Below are positions 17,735 through 25,565 of a stretch of 64,000 nt of DNA, in pieces. The notes beneath the pieces are model-generated. The model had not been told where the DNA came from, did no database searches, and was given only the letters and a program-made list of their open reading frames with translations. Every line of letters begins with the position of its first letter. The first letter of the stretch is position 1. Made by a program: the position numbers and the translations under genes. The DNA is from Actinophytocola oryzae (lineage in GTDB: Bacteria > Actinomycetota > Actinomycetes > Mycobacteriales > Pseudonocardiaceae), in contig NZ_SOCP01000004.1 of NCBI RefSeq assembly GCF_004364325.1, forward strand, positions 496,001 through 560,000, in the 5' to 3' direction.

Positions 17735-17761
17735 CTCCGGCGGTTGTCGAAGGCGCCGGAG
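17735..17761 (+). terminator. Hairpin after DUF3558 lipoprotein gene
   Basis: CTCCGGCG (17735-17742) and CGCCGGAG (17754-17761) form a perfect 8-bp stem with an 11-base loop starting 11 bases after the stop codon. It lies between convergent genes and probably terminates both. Confidence 0.5.
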
Positions 17762-17809
17762 ACGGATGAGTGCAGGTCATCGTCCCCGAGCGAGCCCCTC
17801 CCAACTGCT

Positions 17810-18313
17810 TCACTCCCTGAGCAATATCGAAACCGGCTTGCCACACCAGTAGCACGACGCCCGAGGCGACTCCTTCGACGCGCAGTTGATGCAGTGGACC
17901 CGGCCACAGGATTGACAGGCAAGGGCGAGGTCGCCAAAGCCGCTGCCAACGACAACTACGGCGTCGACTTTGCCGAAGAAGCGCAGGCGCAGCGGTTGCC
18001 CGCACACCTCGCACCTGACCGCCGCACTCGACCGCAACTCTGCGTTCCGCTGCGCGCGCAGGTGCCTGTTCGCCTGACGCTTCAGGCGATCGAGCAGTTC
18101 ACTGCCGGAACGCTCGAACGTCCGCAGGTGCAGACCGGTACAGCCCGCGTGTCCGACCCAGTATGACTTTCCGTCCTTCGGGTCAACCACTGACCGCTCC
18201 TCGGAGGGCGCGTGTGCGAGCAGTTCCGTGGCCTGGCCCTCGTCAAACGTGGAAGGCCAGTCACCGGAAAGGCCGACGCGCTGCCCACATACAAAACACG
18301 GCGGCAACCTCAT
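17810..18313 (-). CDS. Cysteine-rich, multi-zinc-site protein of unknown function
   Basis: I do not recognise this 167-residue protein. It has five CxxC pairs (Cys6/9, 101/104, 133/136, 141/144, 154/157) plus His55-x2-Cys58. The first pair with HxxC could bind one zinc. The last eight cysteines, spaced C-x2-C-x28-C-x2-C-x4-C-x2-C-x9-C-x2-C, would suit two zinc ions in a cross-brace resembling RING or FYVE folds. A basic helix (LDRLKRQANRHLRAQRNAEL) lies between. TAGGAT seven bases before the ATG suggests a leaderless mRNA. The base composition looks less GC-rich than the neighbours. Confidence 0.65.
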   Translation of the reverse strand: MRLPPCFVCGQRVGLSGDWPSTFDEGQATELLAHAPSEERSVVDPKDGKSYWVGHAGCTGLHLRTFERSGSELLDRLKRQANRHLRAQRNAELRSSAAVRCEVCGQPLRLRFFGKVDAVVVVGSGFGDLALACQSCGRVHCINCASKESPRASCYWCGKPVSILLRE

Positions 18314-18679
18314 GCCCCGAATCCTAAGCTCGCGGGCCTGTGCAACCGTTCGCGTGTCATTTACCGGCAGACATCGACTTTCAGCGGATCATCGTTACCG
18401 ATTGATCGGGTCTTTGTTGCTCTACATCCTGATGCGGGCCAGGTTGAGCCACCGGGTTGACGGCGGAGACGCGAACAGGGTCCCCCGGCAATTCGACCGT
18501 CCCGGGCCTCGGCATTTTGTTCGCGTGCGGGTCCGTGCCGTGCGAGGGGATGGCTGTAGCGATCGTCCAGGATGCCCACTGGTGCTGGGGCTGTGCTTCT
18601 CTGGTCCAGAGTGCGCGGACTGGCGTCACTTGGTCGATTCAGGTTCGTGACCTGGGCCACGGGTGGGCTGCCGCGTATG
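18314..18679. other. Non-coding, lower-GC stretch
   Basis: Between the cysteine-rich gene and the dehydrogenase promoter I see no convincing gene on either strand. Open frames here (for example from 18457 on the plus strand) lack recognisable domains or a ribosome-binding site. The stretch is noticeably less GC-rich than its surroundings, especially near 18314-18440. It presumably holds the promoter of the minus-strand cysteine-rich gene. Confidence 0.5.
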
Positions 18680-18693
18680 TTACTGGCGGGTAC
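18680..18693. promoter_or_regulatory. TTACY-N4-RGTA operator, copy 2 (3-hydroxyacyl-CoA dehydrogenase)
   Basis: TTACTGGCGGGTAC lies 39 bases before the GTG start and overlaps the probable -10 element TACTGT (18691-18696). The left ten bases match copy 1 except for one position, and the -10 geometry is the same. Confidence 0.55.
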
Positions 18694-18732
18694 TGTCCGG
18701 CTTGTCGGTCTCGCGGACTGCGGAGGTGCACG

Positions 18733-20499
18733 GTGGCACGTGAAATCCACAGCGTCGGGGTGGTCGGGCTCGGGACCATGGGGGCCGGGATCGCCGAGGT
18801 CGCGGCCAGGAATGGGCTTACCGTGGTCGGCGTCGAGGTCGATGATCTCTGTGTCGCCCGGGCTCGGGAGCACATCGGGAACTCCACCGAGCGGGCCGTT
18901 GCCGGGGGGAAGTTCGACGCCGGGGAGCGGGATGCGCTACTCAGGCGGATCACCTTCACCACCGACCTTCGCGATCTCGCGGACGTCGATCTCGTTGTCG
19001 AGGCCATCCCTGAGAGTCTCGAGTTGAAGGCCAGTGTTTTCACCGCGCTGGAACAAGTCTGCCGGCCCGAGGTCATTCTCGCTTCCAACACCTCCTCCTT
19101 GTCCGTCACCGAGATCGGGGTGCACACCGGACGCCCCGGCAAGGTTGTCGGGGTGCACTTCTTCAACCCCGCGCCCGTGCAGAAGCTTGTCGAGATCGTG
19201 CGGACCGTGGTGACCGAGCCTGATGTCGTCGCCGATGTCGAGGCCTTCGCCCGCAGGCTCGGTAAGGAGCCCGTCGTTATCGGGGACCGGGCCGGGTTCA
19301 TCGCCAACGCGCTGCTTTTCGGCTACCTCAACCACGCTGCCTCGATGTACGAGTCGCGGTACGCCTCTCGGGAGGACCTCGACGCCGCCATGCGGTTCGG
19401 GTGCGGGTATCCCATGGGGCCCCTGGCATTGCTCGATCTCATCGGGCTCGACACCGCCTACGAGATCCTCGAGACGATGTACCGGCAGTCGCGCAACCGG
19501 TTGCACGCACCCACTCCCGTTCTCAAGCAGATGATCACCGCCGGTCTGCTGGGGCGGAAGTCCGGGCGTGGGTTCTACACCTACGACGGCGTCGACTCGC
19601 CGGTCGTCGTGTCTGATGTGGACACTCCGTTGCGGGTGGCCGGGGCCACTCGGAACGTGGCGCGTGTCGGGGTTGTCGGGACCGGGACCATGGCCACCGG
19701 GATCGCTGAAGTCCTTGCCAGGAAAGATTTTGACGTCGTTCTCCGGGCGCGGACCACCGAGAAGGCCGATCTCGCGCTGGCGCGGATGCGCAAGTCGCTT
19801 GATCGGCAGGTCGTCAAGGGGCGGCTGTCCGAAGCGGAACGGGACGCCACCCTGGCGCGGGTCCTCGGTGCCACCGAGTTCGACGAGTTGGCCGACTGCG
19901 ACCTCGTGATCGAGGCCGTTGCCGAGGAGCTGACCGTCAAGCGGGAGGTGTTCCGTGCGCTCGACAAGGCCGTCAAGCCCGGCGCCATCCTTGCCACGAC
20001 GACCTCGTCGTTGCCCGTCATCGAGTGCGCCGCCGCCACGGCGCGGCCCGGTGACGTCGTGGGCCTGCACTTCTTCAATCCCGCGCCCGTCATGAAGCTC
20101 GTCGAGGTCGTGGCCACCATCTCGACCGAGAGCGACGTCGTTGCCACCGCCGACGCGTTGTGCCGCGCTCTTGGCAAGCATCCCGTGCACTGCGCCGACC
20201 GGGCCGGGTTCATCGTCAACGCGCTGCTGTTCCCCTACCTCAACGACGCGGTCAAGATGCTCGAGGCGCACTACGCGGACGCGGACGCCATCGACACCGC
20301 CATGAAGGTCGGGTGCGGCCTGCCCATGGGGCCCTTCGAGCTGCTGGACGTCGTCGGGCTGGACGTCTCGCTCGCCATCGAGCGCTCGCTCTACTACGAG
20401 TTCCGTGACGCGGGTTTCGCGCCCGCGCCACTGCTGGAGCACCTGGTCACGGCCGGTCGGCTGGGCCGCAAGACCGGCAAGGGGTTCCGGGACTACTGA
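18733..20499 (+). CDS. Tandem-fused 3-hydroxybutyryl/3-hydroxyacyl-CoA dehydrogenase
   Basis: A 588-residue protein made of two complete 3-hydroxyacyl-CoA dehydrogenase modules (about residues 1-285 and 298-588). Each has a Rossmann motif (VGVVGLGTMGAGIAEV; VGVVGTGTMATGIAEV), the catalytic region GVHFFNPAPVQKLVE or GLHFFNPAPVMKLVE, and GYPMGPLALLD or GLPMGPFELLD in the helical domain. Predicted reaction: NAD(P)H-linked interconversion of acetoacetyl-CoA and 3-hydroxybutyryl-CoA, feeding crotonase and Ccr. GTG 18733 is chosen because GGAGGT lies five bases upstream; the open frame extends further but encodes nothing recognisable. Both active sites look intact. Confidence 0.93.
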   Translation: MAREIHSVGVVGLGTMGAGIAEVAARNGLTVVGVEVDDLCVARAREHIGNSTERAVAGGKFDAGERDALLRRITFTTDLRDLADVDLVVEAIPESLELKASVFTALEQVCRPEVILASNTSSLSVTEIGVHTGRPGKVVGVHFFNPAPVQKLVEIVRTVVTEPDVVADVEAFARRLGKEPVVIGDRAGFIANALLFGYLNHAASMYESRYASREDLDAAMRFGCGYPMGPLALLDLIGLDTAYEILETMYRQSRNRLHAPTPVLKQMITAGLLGRKSGRGFYTYDGVDSPVVVSDVDTPLRVAGATRNVARVGVVGTGTMATGIAEVLARKDFDVVLRARTTEKADLALARMRKSLDRQVVKGRLSEAERDATLARVLGATEFDELADCDLVIEAVAEELTVKREVFRALDKAVKPGAILATTTSSLPVIECAAATARPGDVVGLHFFNPAPVMKLVEVVATISTESDVVATADALCRALGKHPVHCADRAGFIVNALLFPYLNDAVKMLEAHYADADAIDTAMKVGCGLPMGPFELLDVVGLDVSLAIERSLYYEFRDAGFAPAPLLEHLVTAGRLGRKTGKGFRDY

Positions 20500-20506
20500 C
20501 GCGACC

Positions 20507-20585
20507 GCTCACCGCGCGCGAAGCGAGACCCCTTGTCACCGTGAGTGGGCCGGGAGAAGGCCCGCTCACCGCGAGCGGAGCGAGC
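20507..20585. repeat. Pair of 22-bp GC-rich direct repeats
   Basis: GCTCACCGCGCGCGAAGCGA (from 20507) and GCTCACCGCGAGCGGAGCGA (from 20564) begin two 22-bp elements that match at 19 positions and flank a hairpin. The core GAGCGGAGCGAGC resembles the dispersed element seen near 31.9 kb and 62.5 kb. Confidence 0.55.
20541..20569. terminator. Bidirectional hairpin between dehydrogenase and FmdB genes
   Basis: GTGAGTGGGCC (20541-20551) pairs with GGCCCGCTCAC (20559-20569) with one G-T wobble and a 7-base loop. It sits 41 bases after the dehydrogenase stop and 20 bases past the end of the convergent FmdB gene. Confidence 0.55.
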
Positions 20586-20588
20586 CAA

Positions 20589-20804
20589 TTAGACACACCC
20601 GCAGGCGCCTCCGCAGCACCCGCCGCCACCACCCATGCCGGCACCGTCGCCACCCGCGCCACCGCCGAGCGACACCATCGACAGCAGCTTCACGGTGTTG
20701 TCGTGGCCGTCCGGGCAGGAGGCCGGGGCGGATGACTCACTCATCGAGCGACGGACCTCGAAGGTCGTCGCGCAGTCCTTGCAGCGGTACTCGTACGTCG
20801 GCAC
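20589..20804 (-). CDS. FmdB-family zinc-ribbon protein
   Basis: A 71-residue protein that starts VPTYEYRCKDCATTFEV, the FmdB/CxxC_CxxC_SSSS zinc-ribbon signature, with a second metal-binding element SCPDGH. The tail is Gly-rich and ends in a Cys cluster (GGGCCGGACGCV). Such proteins are often described as putative regulators, without proven function. GTG 20804 is preferred because CACAAT lies exactly six bases upstream, giving a leaderless mRNA; the GGAGG next to the GTG is too close to serve as a ribosome-binding site. Confidence 0.85.
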   Translation of the reverse strand: MPTYEYRCKDCATTFEVRRSMSESSAPASCPDGHDNTVKLLSMVSLGGGAGGDGAGMGGGGGCCGGACGCV

Positions 20805-20839
20805 CCTCCAATTGTGCACTGCCGCTAACCTGACGTCCC

Positions 20840-21127
20840 GTGCCTCGTCGTAACCGTGACCGCCGGCCCCCCGTCAGGGAGCTGGGCACCGCGGGCTGGG
20901 AGCGTACGGAGTCCGGACCGGACGGCGAGTGGTACGTGCGCAACGTCAGCGCCACCCACACCACCAAGACCTACCGCTGCCCCGGCTGCGACCACGAGAT
21001 ACGCCCCGGCACCGCGCACGTCGTGGTCTGGCCCGCCGACGAGGTCGGCACCGTCGCCGACCGCAGGCACTGGCACCTCGGGTGCTGGCAGTCGCGTGGC
21101 ACCCGGCGGCCTTCTCGTCGGCGATAG
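20840..21127 (+). CDS. Small zinc-ribbon protein, conserved actinobacterial type
   Basis: Ninety-five residues: a basic N-terminus (PRRNRDRRPPVREL), then TYRCPGCDHEI and HWHLGCW, giving a Cys-x2-Cys / His-x2-Cys type zinc site, and a basic tail. Similar small proteins are annotated loosely as ATP/GTP-binding in Streptomyces, but I see no nucleotide-binding motif. The GTG start at 20840 is preceded by TAACCT and eight bases. The gene is divergent from FmdB, with only 35 bp between starts, so their promoters overlap. Confidence 0.75.
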   Translation: MPRRNRDRRPPVRELGTAGWERTESGPDGEWYVRNVSATHTTKTYRCPGCDHEIRPGTAHVVVWPADEVGTVADRRHWHLGCWQSRGTRRPSRRR

Positions 21128-21224
21128 CGGGGAATAACGCTACGAAAACTTCTTGAAAGGTGTCGAACCCACGCTTGCTCCTACGACGTGTCTGTGAAAG
21201 CACTCAGACCGGCAGGAGAGACCG

Positions 21225-21491
21225 ATGTCGCACCCACTCGGCGCACTCGCGGACAACATGACCGCCTACGCCATCTACGCCACCGCCCAGTCCGAGATGC
21301 GGCGTGCCTACGCCCTCATCGAGACCGGCGACCTCGACACCGCCGCCAATGAGGTCGAGTCGGCCGCGCACGCCGCCGAGGTCCTCGCGCGGGCGTCCTC
21401 GGAGCTGGACCGGATCACGCACTGGCGCCGGGTCGCCTCCGCCCGCCAGCGCTTCGTCGACCAACTCCGGAGTGAGCGGGTGGCGGCCTGA
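21225..21491 (+). CDS. Small α-helical protein of unknown function
   Basis: Eighty-eight residues, almost wholly helical by sequence, with no membrane segment or recognised motif. Segments such as AYALIETGDLDTAANEVESA look like one TPR-like helical hairpin. ATG 21225 has AGGAG six to ten bases upstream. The 97-bp gap before it is AT-richer at its start. Function cannot be assigned. Confidence 0.65.
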   Translation: MSHPLGALADNMTAYAIYATAQSEMRRAYALIETGDLDTAANEVESAAHAAEVLARASSELDRITHWRRVASARQRFVDQLRSERVAA

Positions 21492-21515
21492 GTTGCCCCG
21501 GCCGCCACCCGGGGA

Positions 21516-22562
21516 TCACCTCGGGAACGTACGGGCCGCCGCGAGGAACGCGTCGTTCTCCGCGGGCAGGCCGATGGTCGCGCGGACGCCCTCGCCCGCG
21601 AACGCCCGGATCACGACCTTCTGGTCCAGGCAGTGCTCGTTGAACGCCGCCGTGCGCTCGCCGAGCGGCAGCCACAGGAAGTTCGCCTGCGACTCGGGGA
21701 CGTCGTAGCCCAGCTCCACCAGCGCCGCGCGCACGCGTGGCCGCTCCTCGACCACCTCGCGGCACCGGGCCATCAGCTCGGCCGAGGCCGTCATCGCCGC
21801 GATGCCCGCGGCCTGCGCGACCCGGTTCACCGAGAACGGGATGCCCACCTTGCGCACCGCGGCCGCTATCTCCAGGTCCGCGACCAGGTAGCCGAGGCGG
21901 ATGCCCGCCAGCGCGTACGCCTTCGAGAACGTGCGCAGCACGGCCACGTTCTGCCGGTCGAGGAACGTCAGGCCGTCCGGTACGTCCGGGTCCGTCACGA
22001 ACTCCCGGTACGCCTCGTCCAGCACTACCAGCACGTCGTCCGGCACGCGGTCGAGGAACGAGGTCAGCTCCGCCGTGCGCAGCGCCGTCCCGGTCGGGTT
22101 GTTCGGGTTGGCCACGAACATCACCCGCGTGCGGTCGGTGACCGCCGAGAGCAACCCCTCCGGGTCGATCGCCTGGTCGACCAGCGGCACCTTCACGCCC
22201 CGCGCCATCGCGATCTGCGTGACGATCGGGTACGCCTCGAACGAGCGCCACGCGAACAGGACCTCGTCGCCCTCCTGGCACAGCGCCTGGATGACCTGCT
22301 GGCACAGGCTCACCGAGCCGCAGCCAACGGCGAGGCGGGCCCGGTCGACGCCGAAGTGCTCGGCGGTGCGGTCCATCAGGTCGTCGCACCCCATGGCGGG
22401 GTAGCGGTTGACGTCCGCGGCCGCCTCGGCGATCGCGGCGAGCACGGAGGCGGGCGCCTGCCCGGACAGCTCGTTGCTGGACAGGATGACGGCGCCGGGC
22501 ACCTTGCGGCCGGCCACGTAGTCGGGGAGCGAGGCGAGATCGGCTCTGACCGTTACAGGCAT
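21516..22562 (-). CDS. pat: HisC-like aminotransferase, probably aromatic (Pat)
   Basis: A 348-residue PLP-dependent class I/II aminotransferase. Motifs: GCGSVSLCQQVIQA for cofactor phosphate contact, VANPNNPTGTALR, VVLDEAYREF, and FSKAYALAGIRLGY with the Schiff-base Lys. The opening VRADLASLPDYVAGRK and the length match the actinobacterial phenylalanine/tyrosine aminotransferase Pat, a paralogue of histidinol-phosphate aminotransferase. No his genes are nearby, which favours Pat. It lies 12 bp after the GNAT gene and has no strong ribosome-binding site. Confidence 0.85.
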   Translation of the reverse strand: MPVTVRADLASLPDYVAGRKVPGAVILSSNELSGQAPASVLAAIAEAAADVNRYPAMGCDDLMDRTAEHFGVDRARLAVGCGSVSLCQQVIQALCQEGDEVLFAWRSFEAYPIVTQIAMARGVKVPLVDQAIDPEGLLSAVTDRTRVMFVANPNNPTGTALRTAELTSFLDRVPDDVLVVLDEAYREFVTDPDVPDGLTFLDRQNVAVLRTFSKAYALAGIRLGYLVADLEIAAAVRKVGIPFSVNRVAQAAGIAAMTASAELMARCREVVEERPRVRAALVELGYDVPESQANFLWLPLGERTAAFNEHCLDQKVVIRAFAGEGVRATIGLPAENDAFLAAARTFPR

Positions 22563-22574
22563 GAGCGCATCATG

Positions 22575-23105
22575 TCATCCCGGTAGCTGGAAGAAGCAAG
22601 ACAGCGCGCCCTGGAAGTGTGCCTCCCGGATCCACCGGAAGCCGAGCTTCTCCGCGACCCTTCTCGCGCGGGCGTTGGTGGTCGGCGTGATGATCAGGAT
22701 CGGCAGCTCGGGGTGGGTGCGGCGACCCCACTCGACGGCCGCCCCGACCATCTCCGGCGCGTAGCCGTGACCCCAGAAGTGGGGGAAGAGCCGGTAGAAC
22801 ACGTTCAGGTAGGCGCCGTCCTCGCCGTACGCGAGCTGCAGGCCGCCGAACCCGGCCAGCTCCCCGGTGCCGACCAGCTCGATGGCCCAGTAGCCGTAGC
22901 CGAACTCGACCCAGTGGTCGAGCCAGGACACGAACAGCTGCCGCGAGTGCTCCGGCGGGCTCATGCCCTCCGGCCGGTGCCGGGTGGCGTCGGGATCCGC
23001 GTGCAGGGCGATCATCGCGTCCACGTCGGTGGGCGCGATCCTCCTCAGCACCAGCCGGGCGGTGGCGAGCCGCTCGGGTCTGGCGCTTTCCGAAACCTGG
23101 GTCAC
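22575..23105 (-). CDS. GNAT N-acetyltransferase (RimJ/RimL type)
   Basis: A 176-residue acetyl-CoA-dependent acetyltransferase. It begins with ERLATARLVLRRIAPTD, typical of RimJ-like members; the acetyl-CoA loop is degenerate (PHFWGHGYAPEMVGAAVEWG), and NARARRVAEKLGFRWI closes the fold. Its substrate (protein N-terminus, lysine or small molecule) is unknown. It sits in a same-strand run with universal stress protein and adenylate cyclase genes; it has no cyclic-nucleotide-binding domain of its own. Confidence 0.88.
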   Translation of the reverse strand: MTQVSESARPERLATARLVLRRIAPTDVDAMIALHADPDATRHRPEGMSPPEHSRQLFVSWLDHWVEFGYGYWAIELVGTGELAGFGGLQLAYGEDGAYLNVFYRLFPHFWGHGYAPEMVGAAVEWGRRTHPELPILIITPTTNARARRVAEKLGFRWIREAHFQGALSCFFQLPG

Positions 23106-23134
23106 TTCACGATGCTAACCATGGGCACCGACAC

Positions 23135-23863
23135 TCATTCGAGCCAGCGGGCCACCGCGCCGGTGAACTCCTCCGGGGCCTCCATCGGCGGCAGGTGGCC
23201 CGCGCCCGCGAGCGTCACGACCTCGGCCTTCGGCATGAGCGCGGCCAGGGCGTCGGCCTCCTCGGCGGGGATCAGCGTGTCCTGCTCGCCACGGACGATC
23301 AGGGTCGGCACGTCCGCGCCGCGCAGCAGGTCCGACGAGTCCGGCCGCGCACCCATGGCCCGCTGTGCCCACGCGATCGTCGCGCCGTCCTGTTCGGACA
23401 CCAACGTCCGCACGGCGGCCACGACGTCCGGGCGCCGCTCGTGGGTCTCGGCGCCGAGCAGGGCGGGCAGCATCGCGTCGGCGACGAACCCGGCGCCCTC
23501 CTGCTCCGCGCGGGCGGCCATGGTCTCGCGGTTGGCGCGACCGGCCTCGGTGTCCGCCGTGGCCCGGCCCGAGACCAGCACCAGGCCCGCGACCAGCTCT
23601 GGCGCGGTCCGCAGGACCGACATGGCCACGTAGCTGCCCATCGAGCAGCCGCCGACCAGCGCACGTCTGCCGTCCAGCAGCTCGACGACGTCGGCGGCGA
23701 CCGTGTCGAGATCGGGTGCGTCGGTGCCGAGCGGGGTGCCGCCGAAGCCGCGTTGGTCGGGGGTGAGCAGCTCCACGTGCTCGGCGACGCCCACCTCGTC
23801 CCACATCCGGTGGTCCAGCGGGAACGCGTGGAGCAGCACGAGCGGTGTGTCGGGAAAGCGCAT
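23135..23863 (-). CDS. α/β-hydrolase
   Basis: A 242-residue α/β-hydrolase fold protein. The strand-turn elements read LVLLHAFPLDHRMWDEV and TPDQRGFGGTPL, the nucleophile elbow GGCSMGSYVA contains the catalytic Ser, and GAGHLPPMEAPEEF holds the catalytic His. It resembles 3-oxoadipate enol-lactonase-like and other small esterases; the substrate is open. ATG 23863 is chosen because GGATGG lies five bases upstream; an ATG nine bases earlier lacks one. The gap to the cyclase stop is about 20 bp, so an operon is likely. Confidence 0.87.
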   Translation of the reverse strand: MRFPDTPLVLLHAFPLDHRMWDEVGVAEHVELLTPDQRGFGGTPLGTDAPDLDTVAADVVELLDGRRALVGGCSMGSYVAMSVLRTAPELVAGLVLVSGRATADTEAGRANRETMAARAEQEGAGFVADAMLPALLGAETHERRPDVVAAVRTLVSEQDGATIAWAQRAMGARPDSSDLLRGADVPTLIVRGEQDTLIPAEEADALAALMPKAEVVTLAGAGHLPPMEAPEEFTGAVARWLE

Positions 23864-23883
23864 GTTTCCCATCCAAGCAGGGT

Positions 23884-24972
23884 TCAGCGCCTGCGGCGTC
23901 GTCGTGGCGTGCTGTGCTCGTCGTCCGGTTCGAGTGGGATGTGCGGCTCGTCGTCGCTGTTCACCAGGCCGAGCAGCTCGGCGGTGAAGTCCGCGAGGGA
24001 CGACGGCGCCTCGTCACCCGCCCTGCGCAGGGCCGCCGACCGCAGCCGCGCGTAGCCGCGGACGGACACCGGGCGGCGGTGGCGCAGCACGTAGCCGGTC
24101 GCGCCGTCGAGCGCCTCGGACATCTCCAGGTCGACGAGCACCGTGCCGGGCCTGGCGACCGACGTGAGCCTGCTCGCGATGTTGACGACCGAGCCGTAGA
24201 CGTCGCCGAAGCGGCTCAGCACCCGGCCGTAGGCGAGTCCCGACCGCAGTGCGGGCACGCTCGGGTCCTGCTCGGCGCGGGCCAGCAGCGTGAGGGCGAT
24301 CTCGGCGCCGTCGGCGGGGGAGTCGGCGACGAACAGGACCTCGTCGCCGAGCATCTTCACGATCCGCCCGTGGTTCTCCGCGACCACCTCGGCGGCGAGT
24401 GCCTCGAAGCTCTCGACGACCGTGACCAGCTCCTTCTCGGTCGCGCGGCGGGTGAGCGAGGTGAAGCCGACCATGTCCGCGAAGCCGACGACCTGCCTGA
24501 CCTCGTCGACCTCGGCCGCGTCGGTCGAGACGAGCACGCGGCCGGAGTACGCGGCGAGGTGGCGGCGCCACACGTAGTCCTGCAGCTGCTCGAGGTCCGG
24601 GGTGAGCTGCTCGACGAGCCGGGTGAGCTGGTGCTCGTCGCCGGCCAGCTCCGGGTTGGCGGCCAGCACGTCACGCAGCATGTGGACCTGGGACTCGGCC
24701 AGCCGGGACATGTGCTGGCCGATCATGCGGGCGGTGGAGGTGGCGAGCGAGGGGTCGAGGATGCCGTTCTGGATGAGCTGGGCGGTCAGGCGCAGGGCGT
24801 GGACGTCGCCGTCGGTGAACACGGCCGCGTCGTCGTCCTGTGTGGCGAAGCCGAGGGCCTGCCAGAGGGCGCTGGCCTGCTCAGCCGACACACCGGACAG
24901 CTCCGCGACCTGCGCACGCGTGTACTGCCTGCCGCCCCCGAGCAGGATCCCCTCGATCGCTTCCTCACTCAC
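23884..24972 (-). CDS. Class III adenylate cyclase with N-terminal regulatory domain
   Basis: A 362-residue cyclase converting ATP to cAMP. Residues 1-150 form a helical regulatory region (as in the Rv1264/Rv2212 type). The catalytic domain shows metal-binding Asp166 (VVGFADMVGFTSL) and Asp210 (KMLGDEVLFVAD), purine-specifying Lys206, and transition-state Asn264/Arg268 (VYGSVVNIASRLTS), so the homodimeric active site appears complete. No membrane segment is seen. The C-terminus ends in a run of arginines. The start is GTG 24972. It lies between a universal stress protein gene and a hydrolase gene on the same strand. Confidence 0.93.
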   Translation of the reverse strand: MSEEAIEGILLGGGRQYTRAQVAELSGVSAEQASALWQALGFATQDDDAAVFTDGDVHALRLTAQLIQNGILDPSLATSTARMIGQHMSRLAESQVHMLRDVLAANPELAGDEHQLTRLVEQLTPDLEQLQDYVWRRHLAAYSGRVLVSTDAAEVDEVRQVVGFADMVGFTSLTRRATEKELVTVVESFEALAAEVVAENHGRIVKMLGDEVLFVADSPADGAEIALTLLARAEQDPSVPALRSGLAYGRVLSRFGDVYGSVVNIASRLTSVARPGTVLVDLEMSEALDGATGYVLRHRRPVSVRGYARLRSAALRRAGDEAPSSLADFTAELLGLVNSDDEPHIPLEPDDEHSTPRRRRRR

Positions 24973-24996
24973 GATGGCTCGCTCCGCAGGCCGCGC

Positions 24997-25449
24997 TCAC
25001 GTGGTGTGGACGATCAGCACGTCGACCTTCGACTTGCGGGCCGCTTCCGACGGGACGGACCCCAGGATGCGGCCGGCCAGCGTGTTGAGGCCCCTGTTGC
25101 CCACGACCAGCAGGTCGGCGTTGCGCTCCTCGACGACCCTCGTCAGCGTCGGGACCGGCTCGCCGTCCACCACGACCGTGTCGATCTTCGAGGCGCCCTG
25201 CTTCCTGGCGCGCTCGGTGGCCGTGCGGACGGAGTCCTCGGCGGGGCTCGAGCCGACCACCTGGTAGGCCACGTCCTCGCCGAGCTGGTCGGCCGCGCGG
25301 GTGACGTCCTCCTGGCGTGCCGGGTGGTAGGCACACGCGATGACCAGCGTCGCGCCGGAGTCGCTCGCGATCTGTGCCGCCCGGTCGACGGCGAGGTAGG
25401 ACGAGTCGGAGCCGTCAGTGCCGACGACCACGGTCTGGTAAGCCGTCAT
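24997..25449 (-). CDS. Universal stress protein (UspA family)
   Basis: A 150-residue single-domain USP. It starts YQTVVVGTDGSDSS and has the ATP-binding pattern G-2x-G-9x-G-S/T as GNRGLNTLAGRILGSVP, so nucleotide binding is likely. ATG 25449 follows AGGGAGG at good spacing, with promoter sequence in the 116-bp divergent gap before DUF1203. It is the first gene of a minus-strand run that continues with adenylate cyclase. In mycobacteria, cAMP-controlled acetylation of a USP is known; the neighbourhood recalls that link. Confidence 0.93.
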   Translation of the reverse strand: MTAYQTVVVGTDGSDSSYLAVDRAAQIASDSGATLVIACAYHPARQEDVTRAADQLGEDVAYQVVGSSPAEDSVRTATERARKQGASKIDTVVVDGEPVPTLTRVVEERNADLLVVGNRGLNTLAGRILGSVPSEAARKSKVDVLIVHTT

Positions 25450-25565
25450 GGGTCCTCCCTTAGCTACTCGCGCGTAAACTTACCGTGGTCGGCGCGACTT
25501 TCGCACGGTGATGCCACGTCCTTTTCCCGCCAGATCATCCGGCCCGGCGACGGCAGTCTTGGGGC

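Noticed and set aside
18457..18732. Upstream extension of the 3-hydroxyacyl-CoA dehydrogenase or a separate small gene
   Set aside because: The extension is unlike the family, while GTG 18733 has a good Shine-Dalgarno and starts at the Rossmann strand. No independent gene features were seen.
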